Assembly: GCA_004402895.1 (NCBI GenBank)
Contig: SORT01000007.1
Coordinates: forward strand, 1-64,000
Direction of reading: 5' to 3'
Length of the DNA: 64,000 bases
From: Fidelibacterota bacterium MT.SAG.3
GTDB lineage: Bacteria > Fidelibacterota > SORT01
Shown here: piece by piece, positions 29,320-38,209 of the stretch
Layout of the letters: the number at the start of each line of letters is the position of its first letter
Numbering within the stretch: position 1 is the first letter of the stretch
Notes under the pieces: model-generated
Database searches by the model: none
What the model was told of the DNA's origin: nothing
The model's input: only the letters and a program-made list of their open reading frames with translations
Program-made: the position numbers and the translations under genes

Positions 29320-29911
29320 ATTGAAATACCTCCTTATCGATCTCAAGCTCTGCCAATGCTTTCCTGAGAGCGTTTAATCCATAATACATTCTTGACTTAA
29401 TAGTGTTGAGCGGTTCTTGTAGTATATCAGAAATTTCTCTGAACTTTAACCCTTGATATTCCTTCATTATAATAACTATTCGCTGCTCCTCAGGTATCAT
29501 TTTCAGACCCTTACGAATTATTTCCACTACTTCCCCCTGAAAAAGCTCGTCGGCTATATCGGTTGAACCGTCAGAGAGAAAATCTTTCAGTTCCATCTCC
29601 TCTCCGGTGCTGGTTCTGATCTTTTCATGTATGGAAATAGTCGGCGAGCGTTTATTTTTTCTTATTTCGTCACGACAAAGGTTCATCGCAATTTGATGGA
29701 TCCATGCCGAAAATTTCTGCTTGTCTTTTAGCTTCCTCAAATTTTTATAAACTTTTATAAACGTTTTTTGTGTAACATCTTTTGCGTCTTCTCTCTTGCC
29801 AAGTACTTTAAAAACAAAGTTATAGATTCTGTTCTGCCAACGGTTCACCAAGACGTTGAACGCCTGAACGTCTCCGTCAATGAACTTCAGTATAAGTTGG
29901 TTATCTTCCAT
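29309..29911 (-). CDS. ECF-type RNA polymerase sigma factor
   Basis: 200 aa; sigma-70 region 2 (NRIYNFVFKVLGKREDAKDVTQKTFIKVYKNL) and region 4 (EEQRIVIIMKEYQGLKFREISDILQEPLNTIKSRMYYGLNALR). Confidence 0.95.
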   Translation of the reverse strand: MEDNQLILKFIDGDVQAFNVLVNRWQNRIYNFVFKVLGKREDAKDVTQKTFIKVYKNLRKLKDKQKFSAWIHQIAMNLCRDEIRKNKRSPTISIHEKIRTSTGEEMELKDFLSDGSTDIADELFQGEVVEIIRKGLKMIPEEQRIVIIMKEYQGLKFREISDILQEPLNTIKSRMYYGLNALRKALAELEIDKEVFQYEL

Positions 29912-30076
29912 ATCTTCCTATTCTACACTATTAATGACTCATTTCCCGCTTGTAAAGTTGTAATTATAAACAAGATATTCTATTTAATCATAAACGAGCA
30001 AGAATTATTGGATAGTTGTTTTTTAAAGAATCAACAGGTCGAGTGGAAAACAATGTTCCCAAAGCTCTTTCGTGGC

Positions 30077-30158
30077 AGTCAGGACTCGTCCTGACGCTTT
30101 TGGAAAGGGGTTTCACGGTCAGGATCCACCGCCGATGGCGGGATCGAGAAAATCCTGA
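30077..30158. repeat. Nested palindromic intergenic element
   Basis: GTCAGGA-CTCG-TCCTGAC hairpin followed by GTCAGGAT...ATCCTGAC enclosing CCGCC-GAT-GGCGG. Confidence 0.6.
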
Positions 30159-30290
30159 CTCGCACACCAAAAAAATAATTGAAAACAATATTATGGTTTT
30201 TAATGTCTTATACATTGAAACAACTTTTATAGAAAGAACGTAAATAGTGAAAAAGGGAGCTTGAATTAGATATGCCAATGGAGGCAAAAA

Positions 30291-30706
30291 ATGAAAAGCG
30301 CAACGTTAACAACACTGATTTCAGCCGTTTTAACGGCAGGATTGATAGTGGGAGCGGTCAACCTTGCGACGGCAGAAAAAACAATACAAAAAATCTCATC
30401 AAGGCGCTGATGTCCGATAACATCGGATGGAGAGTCAGCGCAGCACAAATTCTCGGCGACAATCAGGAAGAAAGAGCGGTGAAACCGCTTATTAGAATGT
30501 TGAACAATGATATATCTTATGCTGCACGGATATCAGCGGCAGTAGCTCTTGCGAAAATAGGGGATAAAAAAGCGTTAAGAGCGTTGAAAAAAGTATCGAA
30601 ACATGATAGAAATCAAACAGTTAGGACCGTTGCTTTAGGAGCTTATTCGGTGTTAGAGGAGAGCGGAGCTCAGCTCAGCTTGCTTCGGAAAAATAGTCTA
30701 AAATAA
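30291..30706 (+). CDS. HEAT-repeat protein, signal peptide and body in different frames (apparent frameshift)
   Basis: GGAGG RBS then ATG 30291 gives MKSATLTTLISAVLTAGLIVGAVNLATAEK; body NNTKNLIKALMSDNIGWRVSAAQILGDNQEERAVKPLIRML... is in the 30272 frame. Confidence 0.65.
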
Positions 30707-30714
30707 AAAGTCAG

Positions 30715-30755
30715 TCAGCCCGTTTTCTTTTCTGAGCGGGCTGAATTAGTTCTTT
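30715..30755 (+). terminator. Rho-independent terminator after HEAT gene
   Basis: TCAGCCCG / CGGGCTGA stem followed by ATTAGTTCTTTT. Confidence 0.65.
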
Positions 30756-30790
30756 TGATTGAGTTTCGGATTCCATAATATTTCCCGATC

Positions 30791-31219
30791 ATGGAATCAG
30801 GTAAATTCTATAACAAAGAAAACAAATCTGATTTCTCCGAGAGCTCGGAGACGTTGAATCGGTGGGCGATTTTCGATTTCTCTGTCTTAACGATAGTTAC
30901 GCTGCTGGTTCTCGCATTTCTGTATCCGGACAATTCTGATGTTTTTTTCTTGCTCTCCCTGCCGTATTTGATTTCGGCAATACTCTCAAAGTCTGATAAC
31001 AGCGCAGTTTATCCTGTCACATTAGTTATAGCTGTTATTTCAATCTTATTCGGTTTATTGAACGGATATTTCCTGATTTCTCTAAAAGAATGGGTCATGT
31101 TCTTCACTAAAGGCTACAGCCTCCGCTTCTTGGAATTATCGTATTTGATTTTAATCACGGGCTATATAGGCATGGGATACTTTTCAGTGAGGAAATATTT
31201 CTCTAAGCAATTAGTTTGA
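30791..31219 (+). CDS. Hypothetical membrane protein
   Basis: 142 aa with about four predicted TM segments. Confidence 0.65.
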   Translation: MESGKFYNKENKSDFSESSETLNRWAIFDFSVLTIVTLLVLAFLYPDNSDVFFLLSLPYLISAILSKSDNSAVYPVTLVIAVISILFGLLNGYFLISLKEWVMFFTKGYSLRFLELSYLILITGYIGMGYFSVRKYFSKQLV

Positions 31220-31220
31220 T

Positions 31221-32126
31221 TCAGATACCTATCCCGAAACTAATCTGGTGCGTATCGCCGAGGTTGAAGTCGAAGGGGAGGTAGGCATAATCAAACGAGT
31301 AACGCTTTAGTCTGATGCCGATACCAGCCGTGATACCGGAAGAGTTTTCGGAGTTGCGTCTGTAACCGCCCCGCAGACTGAGCATATCGTTGTGAATCAA
31401 TTCTCCGCCAAGCCGGACAAATGAATCGGATTCTAAATATTTACCGGCATCAAACGCCCAATTCAATGAAAGAGAAGTTGTCGGATCGAAACCGCTGCTC
31501 AGACCACCCGTAATTCGTGTCGGTAGCGATGTTGATTCGTTACTCAGTGTTGACATGTTTCCGATGTCTTTTAGAACTAATGCGGATTTGAGATTAAAAA
31601 AATCGAAATTTTTAATCAGACCGAGGTCAAGAGCGAATCCGGTTGCGGAGTAAATATGAATTTTTTCGTAGAGGAACTTTGCAGTAACTCCGATCTTCAA
31701 ATTACCATTCAGAGCTGTTGCGGTACTGAATGCCATTGCCAATGAATTCGAGCTGAAATAACCTAACGGTTCAACAGTGGGACCATCCCGCTTTTCGATA
31801 TCGCCTACACCGGATAGAGCGATACTAAGCCCGAAGTTCAGCTTATCTGAAGGAATATTTATGCCGAGAAATTGATTGTTGGAACCGGCAAGCCACTCTT
31901 GATTAGAAAAGATGACGTTAATCTCGTCGGAAACGGCTATTCCGGCGGGATTCCAGTACGCAGCGGATGCGTTTGAAGCGTTGGCGACCGCTGCCCCGCC
32001 CATCGCTGAAGAGGCTGCATCCACACCGATTTTAAGAAACGACATACCGGTTGCAGAGCCGTCTCCGGCATAGAGGAAAGTTTGGAACAGCAAAAAGGCA
32101 GCCGAAATGTGAATAAAATTTCTCAT
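31221..32126 (-). CDS. PorV/PorQ-family outer membrane protein
   Basis: 301 aa; MSFLKIGVDAASSAMGGAAVANASNASAAYWNPAGIA, C-terminal HQISFGIGI. Confidence 0.82.
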   Translation of the reverse strand: MRNFIHISAAFLLFQTFLYAGDGSATGMSFLKIGVDAASSAMGGAAVANASNASAAYWNPAGIAVSDEINVIFSNQEWLAGSNNQFLGINIPSDKLNFGLSIALSGVGDIEKRDGPTVEPLGYFSSNSLAMAFSTATALNGNLKIGVTAKFLYEKIHIYSATGFALDLGLIKNFDFFNLKSALVLKDIGNMSTLSNESTSLPTRITGGLSSGFDPTTSLSLNWAFDAGKYLESDSFVRLGGELIHNDMLSLRGGYRRNSENSSGITAGIGIRLKRYSFDYAYLPFDFNLGDTHQISFGIGI

Positions 32127-33050
32127 TTAGAATATAAACTCCCAACTGAACAAATGAGTTCCCCCTTCACCGACAAATTCCGGCTGGAAAGCATAATCTA
32201 TGTTTGTATAAATCCCTTCGGAAACAAAATAATATAGCCCTCCTCCAAATGAGAGAGCTGTGTCATCCGCCCCGATTCTCACCGAATAGAGTTCATCTCG
32301 TTGATACTCGACGCCGAAACGGAAACGTTCCTCTTGTTCTTGATTAAATTCGAAAGATGATGCGATCAATAACCAGCTATCAAGCAAGTACGAACCGCCG
32401 ATGTGGACGCTGTAGGGGATCTCATCGGTTGATTTAGTTCCGAAATCAAAAATCTTTTGGGTGTCCCATATCAGCCCGCCATTATAATCTTTTAAGGTCA
32501 CGCCCAAGCGCAGTGCGTCGAATGGAATAACCATTACGCCGAAATCGAAAGCCAAGTCGTTTGCATCAAGTTTATCATCAACCAGGTCAAGTGATTGAGA
32601 CAGAATTTTCATCGTCAAGCCGAGAGCAAACTTTTCGTGAAATTTATTCGAGAATGATATTCCAAACGCGTTCATGGTCTCGCTGTAGTCGGACGTATGA
32701 TTCCCCGAAAGGTCCCGCCCATCAATATTATCCGTGCCTGCGCCAAGCCAATATATAGAAAGCCCCGCAGTCGGTTTCAGGTTCTGTGAGTAAGAAATAA
32801 AATGGAATTGCCTGTCGAGTGTTAGGAACGAGTAGGTCGTGACAAAATGTCTCTTGGTTAAGAATGGCAGTCCCGCCGGATTGTAGTATGCCGCGAATCC
32901 GTCGTCAGCCACTGCCGTATGCGCTCCGCCCATCGATATTCCTCTCGCGCCGAGACCCATTCTCAGGAACGGAGCGGCAAACCCGCTGTCACCCTGAGCG
33001 AAAAGGGTTGCGGGCAGAAGAAGCAAAAATAGTGAAAATGTTTTTGTCAT
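32127..33050 (-). CDS. PorV/PorQ-family outer membrane protein
   Basis: 307 aa; FLRMGLGARGISMGGAHTAVADDGFAAYYNPAGLPF; abuts 31221 gene. Confidence 0.85.
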   Translation of the reverse strand: MTKTFSLFLLLLPATLFAQGDSGFAAPFLRMGLGARGISMGGAHTAVADDGFAAYYNPAGLPFLTKRHFVTTYSFLTLDRQFHFISYSQNLKPTAGLSIYWLGAGTDNIDGRDLSGNHTSDYSETMNAFGISFSNKFHEKFALGLTMKILSQSLDLVDDKLDANDLAFDFGVMVIPFDALRLGVTLKDYNGGLIWDTQKIFDFGTKSTDEIPYSVHIGGSYLLDSWLLIASSFEFNQEQEERFRFGVEYQRDELYSVRIGADDTALSFGGGLYYFVSEGIYTNIDYAFQPEFVGEGGTHLFSWEFIF

Positions 33051-33051
33051 A

Positions 33052-34650
33052 TTATTCGATCACCATGACTTTTCCCCAAAGCGCTTCCTCTCTGCCGGAG
33101 ACGCCTCTGATGGATATTTTGTAAAAATAAGTTCCGTTGGCAACGATATTCCCGAATCCGTTCCTGCCTGTCCATGTTTCACCATCCCTCTCGCCAGCAT
33201 TGCGCAGGACTCCGTTCACTGGTGCAGCTACCAATGTCATGGAAAAATCATATACACTGATGGAGACAGTAGATTCCTCGGAAAGTGAGTAATGAAATCT
33301 TATGTGTCCTTCCCCGTTAAAGACGTTGTGCCTTGCGGGAGAAAACGGATTAGGATATGAATATGTGCGTATACTTCCAGGTTCAGATGTAGATTGTACA
33401 GCCCGAAGAACGGTCCAGGTAAAACCGTCATTATTAGTGAAAATGAGTCCGTCCGCGGTTCCAGCCCATAATCTTTTGTCCGGCATTACGATTGCGGAAT
33501 ATACCGTTCGAGTATATAGAGGAGTATCCGTTTCCTGATCTGTTATATCCGAGAATGATGCCCATGTGATACCGCCATCAACAGACTTGAAGAGGCCGCT
33601 GTCCGCCGCTGCATACAGAACAGAATCATCCGAGGCGAAATTCCAAACCCTTTGACCACGCAAAACAGTTCGCCATGATATTCCTCCGTCTTTGGTGAGA
33701 GAGACACCGAGAAATTCACCGGCGACCGTAGGTCGGGTTGCCGCAAGAATCGTCTCTTCACCATTCCATTGGTGTCGATGAAGAGAAACTACCCAATCTC
33801 CGCTAATGCCGCTTCTGTTTCGGCTGGTGAATTTGTACCATGAAACGCCACCATCGGTAGAGCGATTGATACCCCCCGCCGTTCCTACTATAACGGTATC
33901 GCCCCATGCGATGATAGAAAAGGGACGATGATTAAAACTGCCTGTAACGCCGAAAAATGTGTTATTGACGGGGCTGAGGTCGAAGTCGTGATTCGAAGAG
34001 TCGGTCAGCATGTCTTCCTCGTCAGGAGGAAGCACGATACGTTTCCATGTAACACCGAGGTCGGTTGAGGAACGGACTCCACCTGCGAAGGAAGTAATAT
34101 AAATCGTAGAGTCTTCCGTGATCGCTATGTCAAATGTGATGTTATCAACGTCAATGACGATAGGGAGCGCGTCGATCGTATCACCGAATATAATTTCAAA
34201 CAGTGCGTCATCGGCATCTTTAGGTTGATCGATATGAGTCCAGCTGAAGCCGTTGTCCATAGAAATGGTCAAACCGCTTCCGGTGCCGTTAGATTCTTCG
34301 ACATCAGGATCGTTAAACGCGTTCGCGACTATCACTATATCTCCCATAACAGCGAGAGCTGAAACTCCTCCCTTTCCAATGTCAAGTTCATCACTTGAAA
34401 TATATTCTTCAAATGTGGTTCCGTTGTCTGATGTAAAATTCAGACCTTTACCCGTCCCGACCCATAATTGATTGAGGTCGTTCATTTTCAGATCGGTTAC
34501 CGAGTTGCCGAGCAAACGTGCGCTTTTGTGGAGAGTCGAACGACCATCTAAATTAAAGTTCCTTATCTGTTGGGCTGAAAGGTCGTTGAGTCCAATAAGA
34601 AGAGAAAGGATTAGAAGCGCTATTTGTAATAATATCTTGATCATAGTCAA
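33052..34650 (-). CDS. Exported BNR/YCF48-like repeat protein with C-terminal FlgD-like/T9SS type A sorting domain
   Basis: 532 aa; repeats such as STDGGVSWYKF, KSVDGGITWASF, TNNDGFTWTVL; C-term YSYPNPFSPARH...VSISVYDFSM...GNIVANGTYFYKISI. Confidence 0.82.
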   Translation of the reverse strand: MTMIKILLQIALLILSLLIGLNDLSAQQIRNFNLDGRSTLHKSARLLGNSVTDLKMNDLNQLWVGTGKGLNFTSDNGTTFEEYISSDELDIGKGGVSALAVMGDIVIVANAFNDPDVEESNGTGSGLTISMDNGFSWTHIDQPKDADDALFEIIFGDTIDALPIVIDVDNITFDIAITEDSTIYITSFAGGVRSSTDLGVTWKRIVLPPDEEDMLTDSSNHDFDLSPVNNTFFGVTGSFNHRPFSIIAWGDTVIVGTAGGINRSTDGGVSWYKFTSRNRSGISGDWVVSLHRHQWNGEETILAATRPTVAGEFLGVSLTKDGGISWRTVLRGQRVWNFASDDSVLYAAADSGLFKSVDGGITWASFSDITDQETDTPLYTRTVYSAIVMPDKRLWAGTADGLIFTNNDGFTWTVLRAVQSTSEPGSIRTYSYPNPFSPARHNVFNGEGHIRFHYSLSEESTVSISVYDFSMTLVAAPVNGVLRNAGERDGETWTGRNGFGNIVANGTYFYKISIRGVSGREEALWGKVMVIE

Positions 34651-35462
34651 TTGGTTATAACGATAGGCACATGGATCGTGTCGCTTTTTACTCCAGAGAA
34701 ATCTTCAGCCTTTATGAAAAATGTCCATATTCCAATTCTGACTGTGGATGTAGTTGGCTGTTTCACGGAGTAAATACCATCTCCGGCAGTTCGATCACCC
34801 GATAAGCCATCGTCCCGAAAAAAGAAGGATGGGCTTTGAACCAGCTCCGAGTCAGGCGCGAGAGCATCGTACGTCACTTTCCGAATATCGGCAAGCCCAT
34901 TAGAGTCGGAGACAGACATTTCTATAAAGATGGTATCACCCGCAGCTATAGTATCGGTAGAGGATAAAAAACTTAGTTGAGGCCGATAGTTCGTGATATC
35001 CAACAGCAGTTCGAAATTATCAGCAGCATTAGAATCAAAATCATACGCGGAAATCAGAAACCGGAAACTTCCAAGCCCGGAATCAGTGAGTGAATGGGAG
35101 AGAAGAGCTGAAAATCTCCCGTCTCCGCGGATAATGTCGCCGTTGATCCCACTGTCATTCAGCGCGCCGGTGAGAGAATCGTTTCGTCCAGTTTTGAACG
35201 CTTTATATGTTACCGAGGCAACAGTTGACAGACCCTGTGGGTCCGATAAAAGAGCTTCTAAGAAAAAACGCTGCGTGATATCATTATATTCAGCCCGAAC
35301 ACTGTCAATAGACGGCGAAACGGATAGAGTGTCGGTGTCGTCTGTTTCGATAGGGAAATTCTCTTCGCAGGAACTGACCAACACAAAAAGTGAAATCAGC
35401 ACGACGAGTGTTCGCACCTGAGTATAAAAATATGTTTTATTCATCGTAAAAATTTCGGGCAA
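34647..35462 (-). CDS. Exported lipoprotein with Ig/cadherin-like repeats
   Basis: 271 aa; lipobox LVSSC-EE; repeated DPQGLSTVASVTYKAF / DSNGLADIRKVTYDAL and GDGRFSALL / GDGIYSVKQ motifs; overlaps 33052 gene. Confidence 0.72.
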   Translation of the reverse strand: MPEIFTMNKTYFYTQVRTLVVLISLFVLVSSCEENFPIETDDTDTLSVSPSIDSVRAEYNDITQRFFLEALLSDPQGLSTVASVTYKAFKTGRNDSLTGALNDSGINGDIIRGDGRFSALLSHSLTDSGLGSFRFLISAYDFDSNAADNFELLLDITNYRPQLSFLSSTDTIAAGDTIFIEMSVSDSNGLADIRKVTYDALAPDSELVQSPSFFFRDDGLSGDRTAGDGIYSVKQPTTSTVRIGIWTFFIKAEDFSGVKSDTIHVPIVITN

Positions 35463-35614
35463 ATATACATGGAGTTAATGGAATTGTCAAGCCGAATAAG
35501 AATTGCAAATGGATTGTCCCTCAAATAGCTTGAATAATCCCGATTTCATTAAAGCTTGCGAAATGCAACCTAAAGGTTTAAACTCTCGTAACTGGTTTTA
35601 TAAAATTGTTAATA

Positions 35615-35932
35615 ATGAAAAATATTATGCACATACTTCTTATTCTGATAATCACCGCAATGGGCGCATTGCAGTTTCTCGACCATCATTCACTATGGGG
35701 GAATAATGAGCTTACGCTCTCCTCATGTGAAGAAGAAGAGCATAGTCATTCCAACAGCGTGAGAGACCATGTTTGCTTGTCAGCAAGAAGACATCAATCA
35801 GACGCAATTCTCATTTCGGAACAATTTACGCATCGGCACGCTGAATTATCTCAACCGGTCTATTCAGAAAATCTGATCCTGAACGACCGATATTTTGCAT
35901 CTCTCTTTGTTGAGAGAGCTCCCCCAGCTTAG
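35615..35932 (+). CDS. Small His-rich membrane/exported protein
   Basis: MKNIMHILLILIITAMGALQFLDHHSLW... with HSHSNSVRDH and HRHAE; upstream of Zn-uptake genes. Confidence 0.5.
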   Translation: MKNIMHILLILIITAMGALQFLDHHSLWGNNELTLSSCEEEEHSHSNSVRDHVCLSARRHQSDAILISEQFTHRHAELSQPVYSENLILNDRYFASLFVERAPPA

Positions 35933-36013
35933 AACTACTCTAATATCTTCCGAATAAATAATTGATTTTCTAATTGTCCGCATGATGCATCGCGGATCAA
36001 ACGGAGTAATATT

Positions 36014-37216
36014 TTGAAACTATTATCTTTGATTTTATTAATACTCAGCCTGAGCTCTACAACGCTGTATGCTCAGCAAAACGAAGCTGAAAGTTCCGCA
36101 GCTGACAGCGCAGATGCCGCCTTAGAAGCGGAATTAGCTAAAATGATGCTGCAGGAGAAAAGTTCATCAAAGCCGGCTTTGCAATCAGTCGTGCAGTTTC
36201 CAACCACGGCCGGTGGAGGGATAAGCAATATGAACCCGAATATCGGGCTGATCAGTAAATTCAGCGGAGATGCTTTGGCAAATGGTGAAGCAGAGATCGG
36301 CGAAGGAGAGCGATCCCCTGAAGGGTTTAACTTTCACGAAGTCGAGCTCTCTTTTCAGATGGTAATTGACCCCTACGCCCGCGCGGATTTCTTTATAGCG
36401 TTTCTTCCCGAAGAAGGAGAGGTGGAACTGGAGGAGGCGTTTATCACGGTTTTTTCTCTGCCGTTTGACCTGAGAGCAAAGGCGGGAATAATTCGGACGA
36501 AGTTTGGCAGATTGAATCCGATCCATCCGCCTGAAGTAGTCTTTGTAGACTATCCGCTGCCGTTGGAAATGTATTTCGGCGGAGAAGGATTGGTCGGCAC
36601 GGGAGTTTCCATGAGCTACCTCATACCTAATAAATGGGACCTCTTTTGGGAGGCGACATTTGAGGTGACAAACGGCGACAACGATATGATATTCAACGGG
36701 AATTCAACGAACGATATGGCGTATAACGGACATTTCAGTTCTTTCTTCAATTTAGGCGATAACTCCGCATTACTGCTCGGCGGCACTGCCATGACCGGCA
36801 TTAATGATGATTTAGGGCTGTATAGAACGAATGTTTACGGGATAGACCTCACCTACAAATGGAAACCGCTGCGGAGACAGCTTTACAAGTCTTTTACCTG
36901 GCAGACAGAATTCTTTTTCCTGAACAGGGAGGAAGCAGCACCTGAAAGCATAAAAGCAACCGGTTTTTATTCGTATATGGAATATCAACTCGGAATACGA
37001 TGGTTTGTTCTCGGACGGTATGACAGGGCTGAATTAACGGATAACTCGGGAAATGCCGATGAGAAATATGTAGCGGCATTAACCTACTTCCCGAGCAATT
37101 TTCAAACTATTAGATTACAATCCACTACAAGCAAAGATTTTACCGGAGAGAGCAGCACACTTGTGTCTCTGCAGTGGAATTTCGTAATCGGCGCTCACGG
37201 CGCACATATATATTAA
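36014..37216 (+). CDS. Outer-membrane beta-barrel (porin-like), linked to metal-uptake genes
   Basis: 400 aa, TTG start, signal peptide TLYA|QQN, amphipathic beta-strand pattern; directly upstream of znuA-like. Confidence 0.72.
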   Translation: MKLLSLILLILSLSSTTLYAQQNEAESSAADSADAALEAELAKMMLQEKSSSKPALQSVVQFPTTAGGGISNMNPNIGLISKFSGDALANGEAEIGEGERSPEGFNFHEVELSFQMVIDPYARADFFIAFLPEEGEVELEEAFITVFSLPFDLRAKAGIIRTKFGRLNPIHPPEVVFVDYPLPLEMYFGGEGLVGTGVSMSYLIPNKWDLFWEATFEVTNGDNDMIFNGNSTNDMAYNGHFSSFFNLGDNSALLLGGTAMTGINDDLGLYRTNVYGIDLTYKWKPLRRQLYKSFTWQTEFFFLNREEAAPESIKATGFYSYMEYQLGIRWFVLGRYDRAELTDNSGNADEKYVAALTYFPSNFQTIRLQSTTSKDFTGESSTLVSLQWNFVIGAHGAHIY

Positions 37217-37227
37217 ACGGAGTATTA

Positions 37228-38163
37228 ATGATGAATAGAATTAAAAAATTACTGTTTTCAATTATCCTGCTGATGACAGTTTCAAATGTAGAAGCAAAGA
37301 TACGCGTAGTCTCCACTTTGCCGAACTTCAGCGCGATAGCCAAAGAGATAGGCGGTGATAAAATAGAGGTGACAACTATTGCAAAAGGGTATCAAAATCC
37401 TCACTTTATTGATCCGAAGCCAAGTTTCATAATTAAGATGAAAAAAGCTGATATATTGGTATGGGCCGGTTTGGACCTCGAAATATATTGGCTGACGCCG
37501 CTGCTTGAAAACTCCCGTAATTCGAATATTATGTGGGGTGCGCCGGGAAATGTTGATGCCTCAAAGGGTGTGTCCCTTCTTGAAGTACCCAACATCCCTG
37601 CCGCGCAACTCAGAGCAGGCGGCGACATACATGTTTATGGAAATCCTCATTATTGGCATGATCCGCAGAACGGAAAGATTATTGCACGGAATATTTATGA
37701 TGCTTTCGTAAATGCATCTCCAAAGGATGCGGAATATTTTAAACGGAATTTAGAGGATTTCAACTCGAGATTGGACAGATCCATCAAAAAATGGCTGAAA
37801 TTGATGGAACCGTTTAAGGGATGGAAAATAATTGCCTACCACAATTCGTGGCCATATTTGGAAGCTCGGTTCGGTTTTGTGATCGTCGATTTCGTAGAGC
37901 CGAAACCTGGAATACCCCCAAGTCCGAATCATTTAGTGAAAGTAATTAAAAAGATGCGAAATCAGAATATTAAAATAATTATCATCTCACCGTATTTCAG
38001 TAATAAGCCGGCGAAGGTTCTTGCCGACAAAGTGGATGGACAAGTTGTTTTGGTAGCCCCAAGTGTCGGTGCATTTGAAGGCGTGGATAGCTACTTTGAT
38101 CTGTTTGATTATAATTTAGGATCATTGGTGGACGCCTTCAAGTCTATCGATTCGGAAAATTAA
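37228..38163 (+). CDS. znuA: Metal (Zn/Mn) ABC transporter substrate-binding protein
   Basis: IRVVSTLPNFSAIAKEIGGDKIEVTTIAKGYQNPHFIDPKPSFI, GNPHYWHDPQNGKIIA, AYHNSWPYLEARFGF; start ATGATGAATAG preferred over 37174. Confidence 0.88.
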   Translation: MMNRIKKLLFSIILLMTVSNVEAKIRVVSTLPNFSAIAKEIGGDKIEVTTIAKGYQNPHFIDPKPSFIIKMKKADILVWAGLDLEIYWLTPLLENSRNSNIMWGAPGNVDASKGVSLLEVPNIPAAQLRAGGDIHVYGNPHYWHDPQNGKIIARNIYDAFVNASPKDAEYFKRNLEDFNSRLDRSIKKWLKLMEPFKGWKIIAYHNSWPYLEARFGFVIVDFVEPKPGIPPSPNHLVKVIKKMRNQNIKIIIISPYFSNKPAKVLADKVDGQVVLVAPSVGAFEGVDSYFDLFDYNLGSLVDAFKSIDSEN

Positions 38164-38209
38164 ACAGTCGTATTATAACCTGAAACAGCTTTAAATAGGA
38201 GATAAAAAG

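Noticed and set aside
29768-30094. 108-aa plus-strand ORF overlapping the sigma factor start and palindromic element
   Set aside because: Composition not protein-like; overlaps antisense sigma CDS and repeat DNA.
30372-30393. Canonical -1 programmed frameshift heptamer (A AAA AAC) in the HEAT gene
   Set aside because: AAAAAAC is present at 30376-30382, but its X_XXY_YYZ phase does not match the signal-peptide frame, so classical tandem-slippage frameshifting is not supported; indel or transcriptional slippage is more likely.
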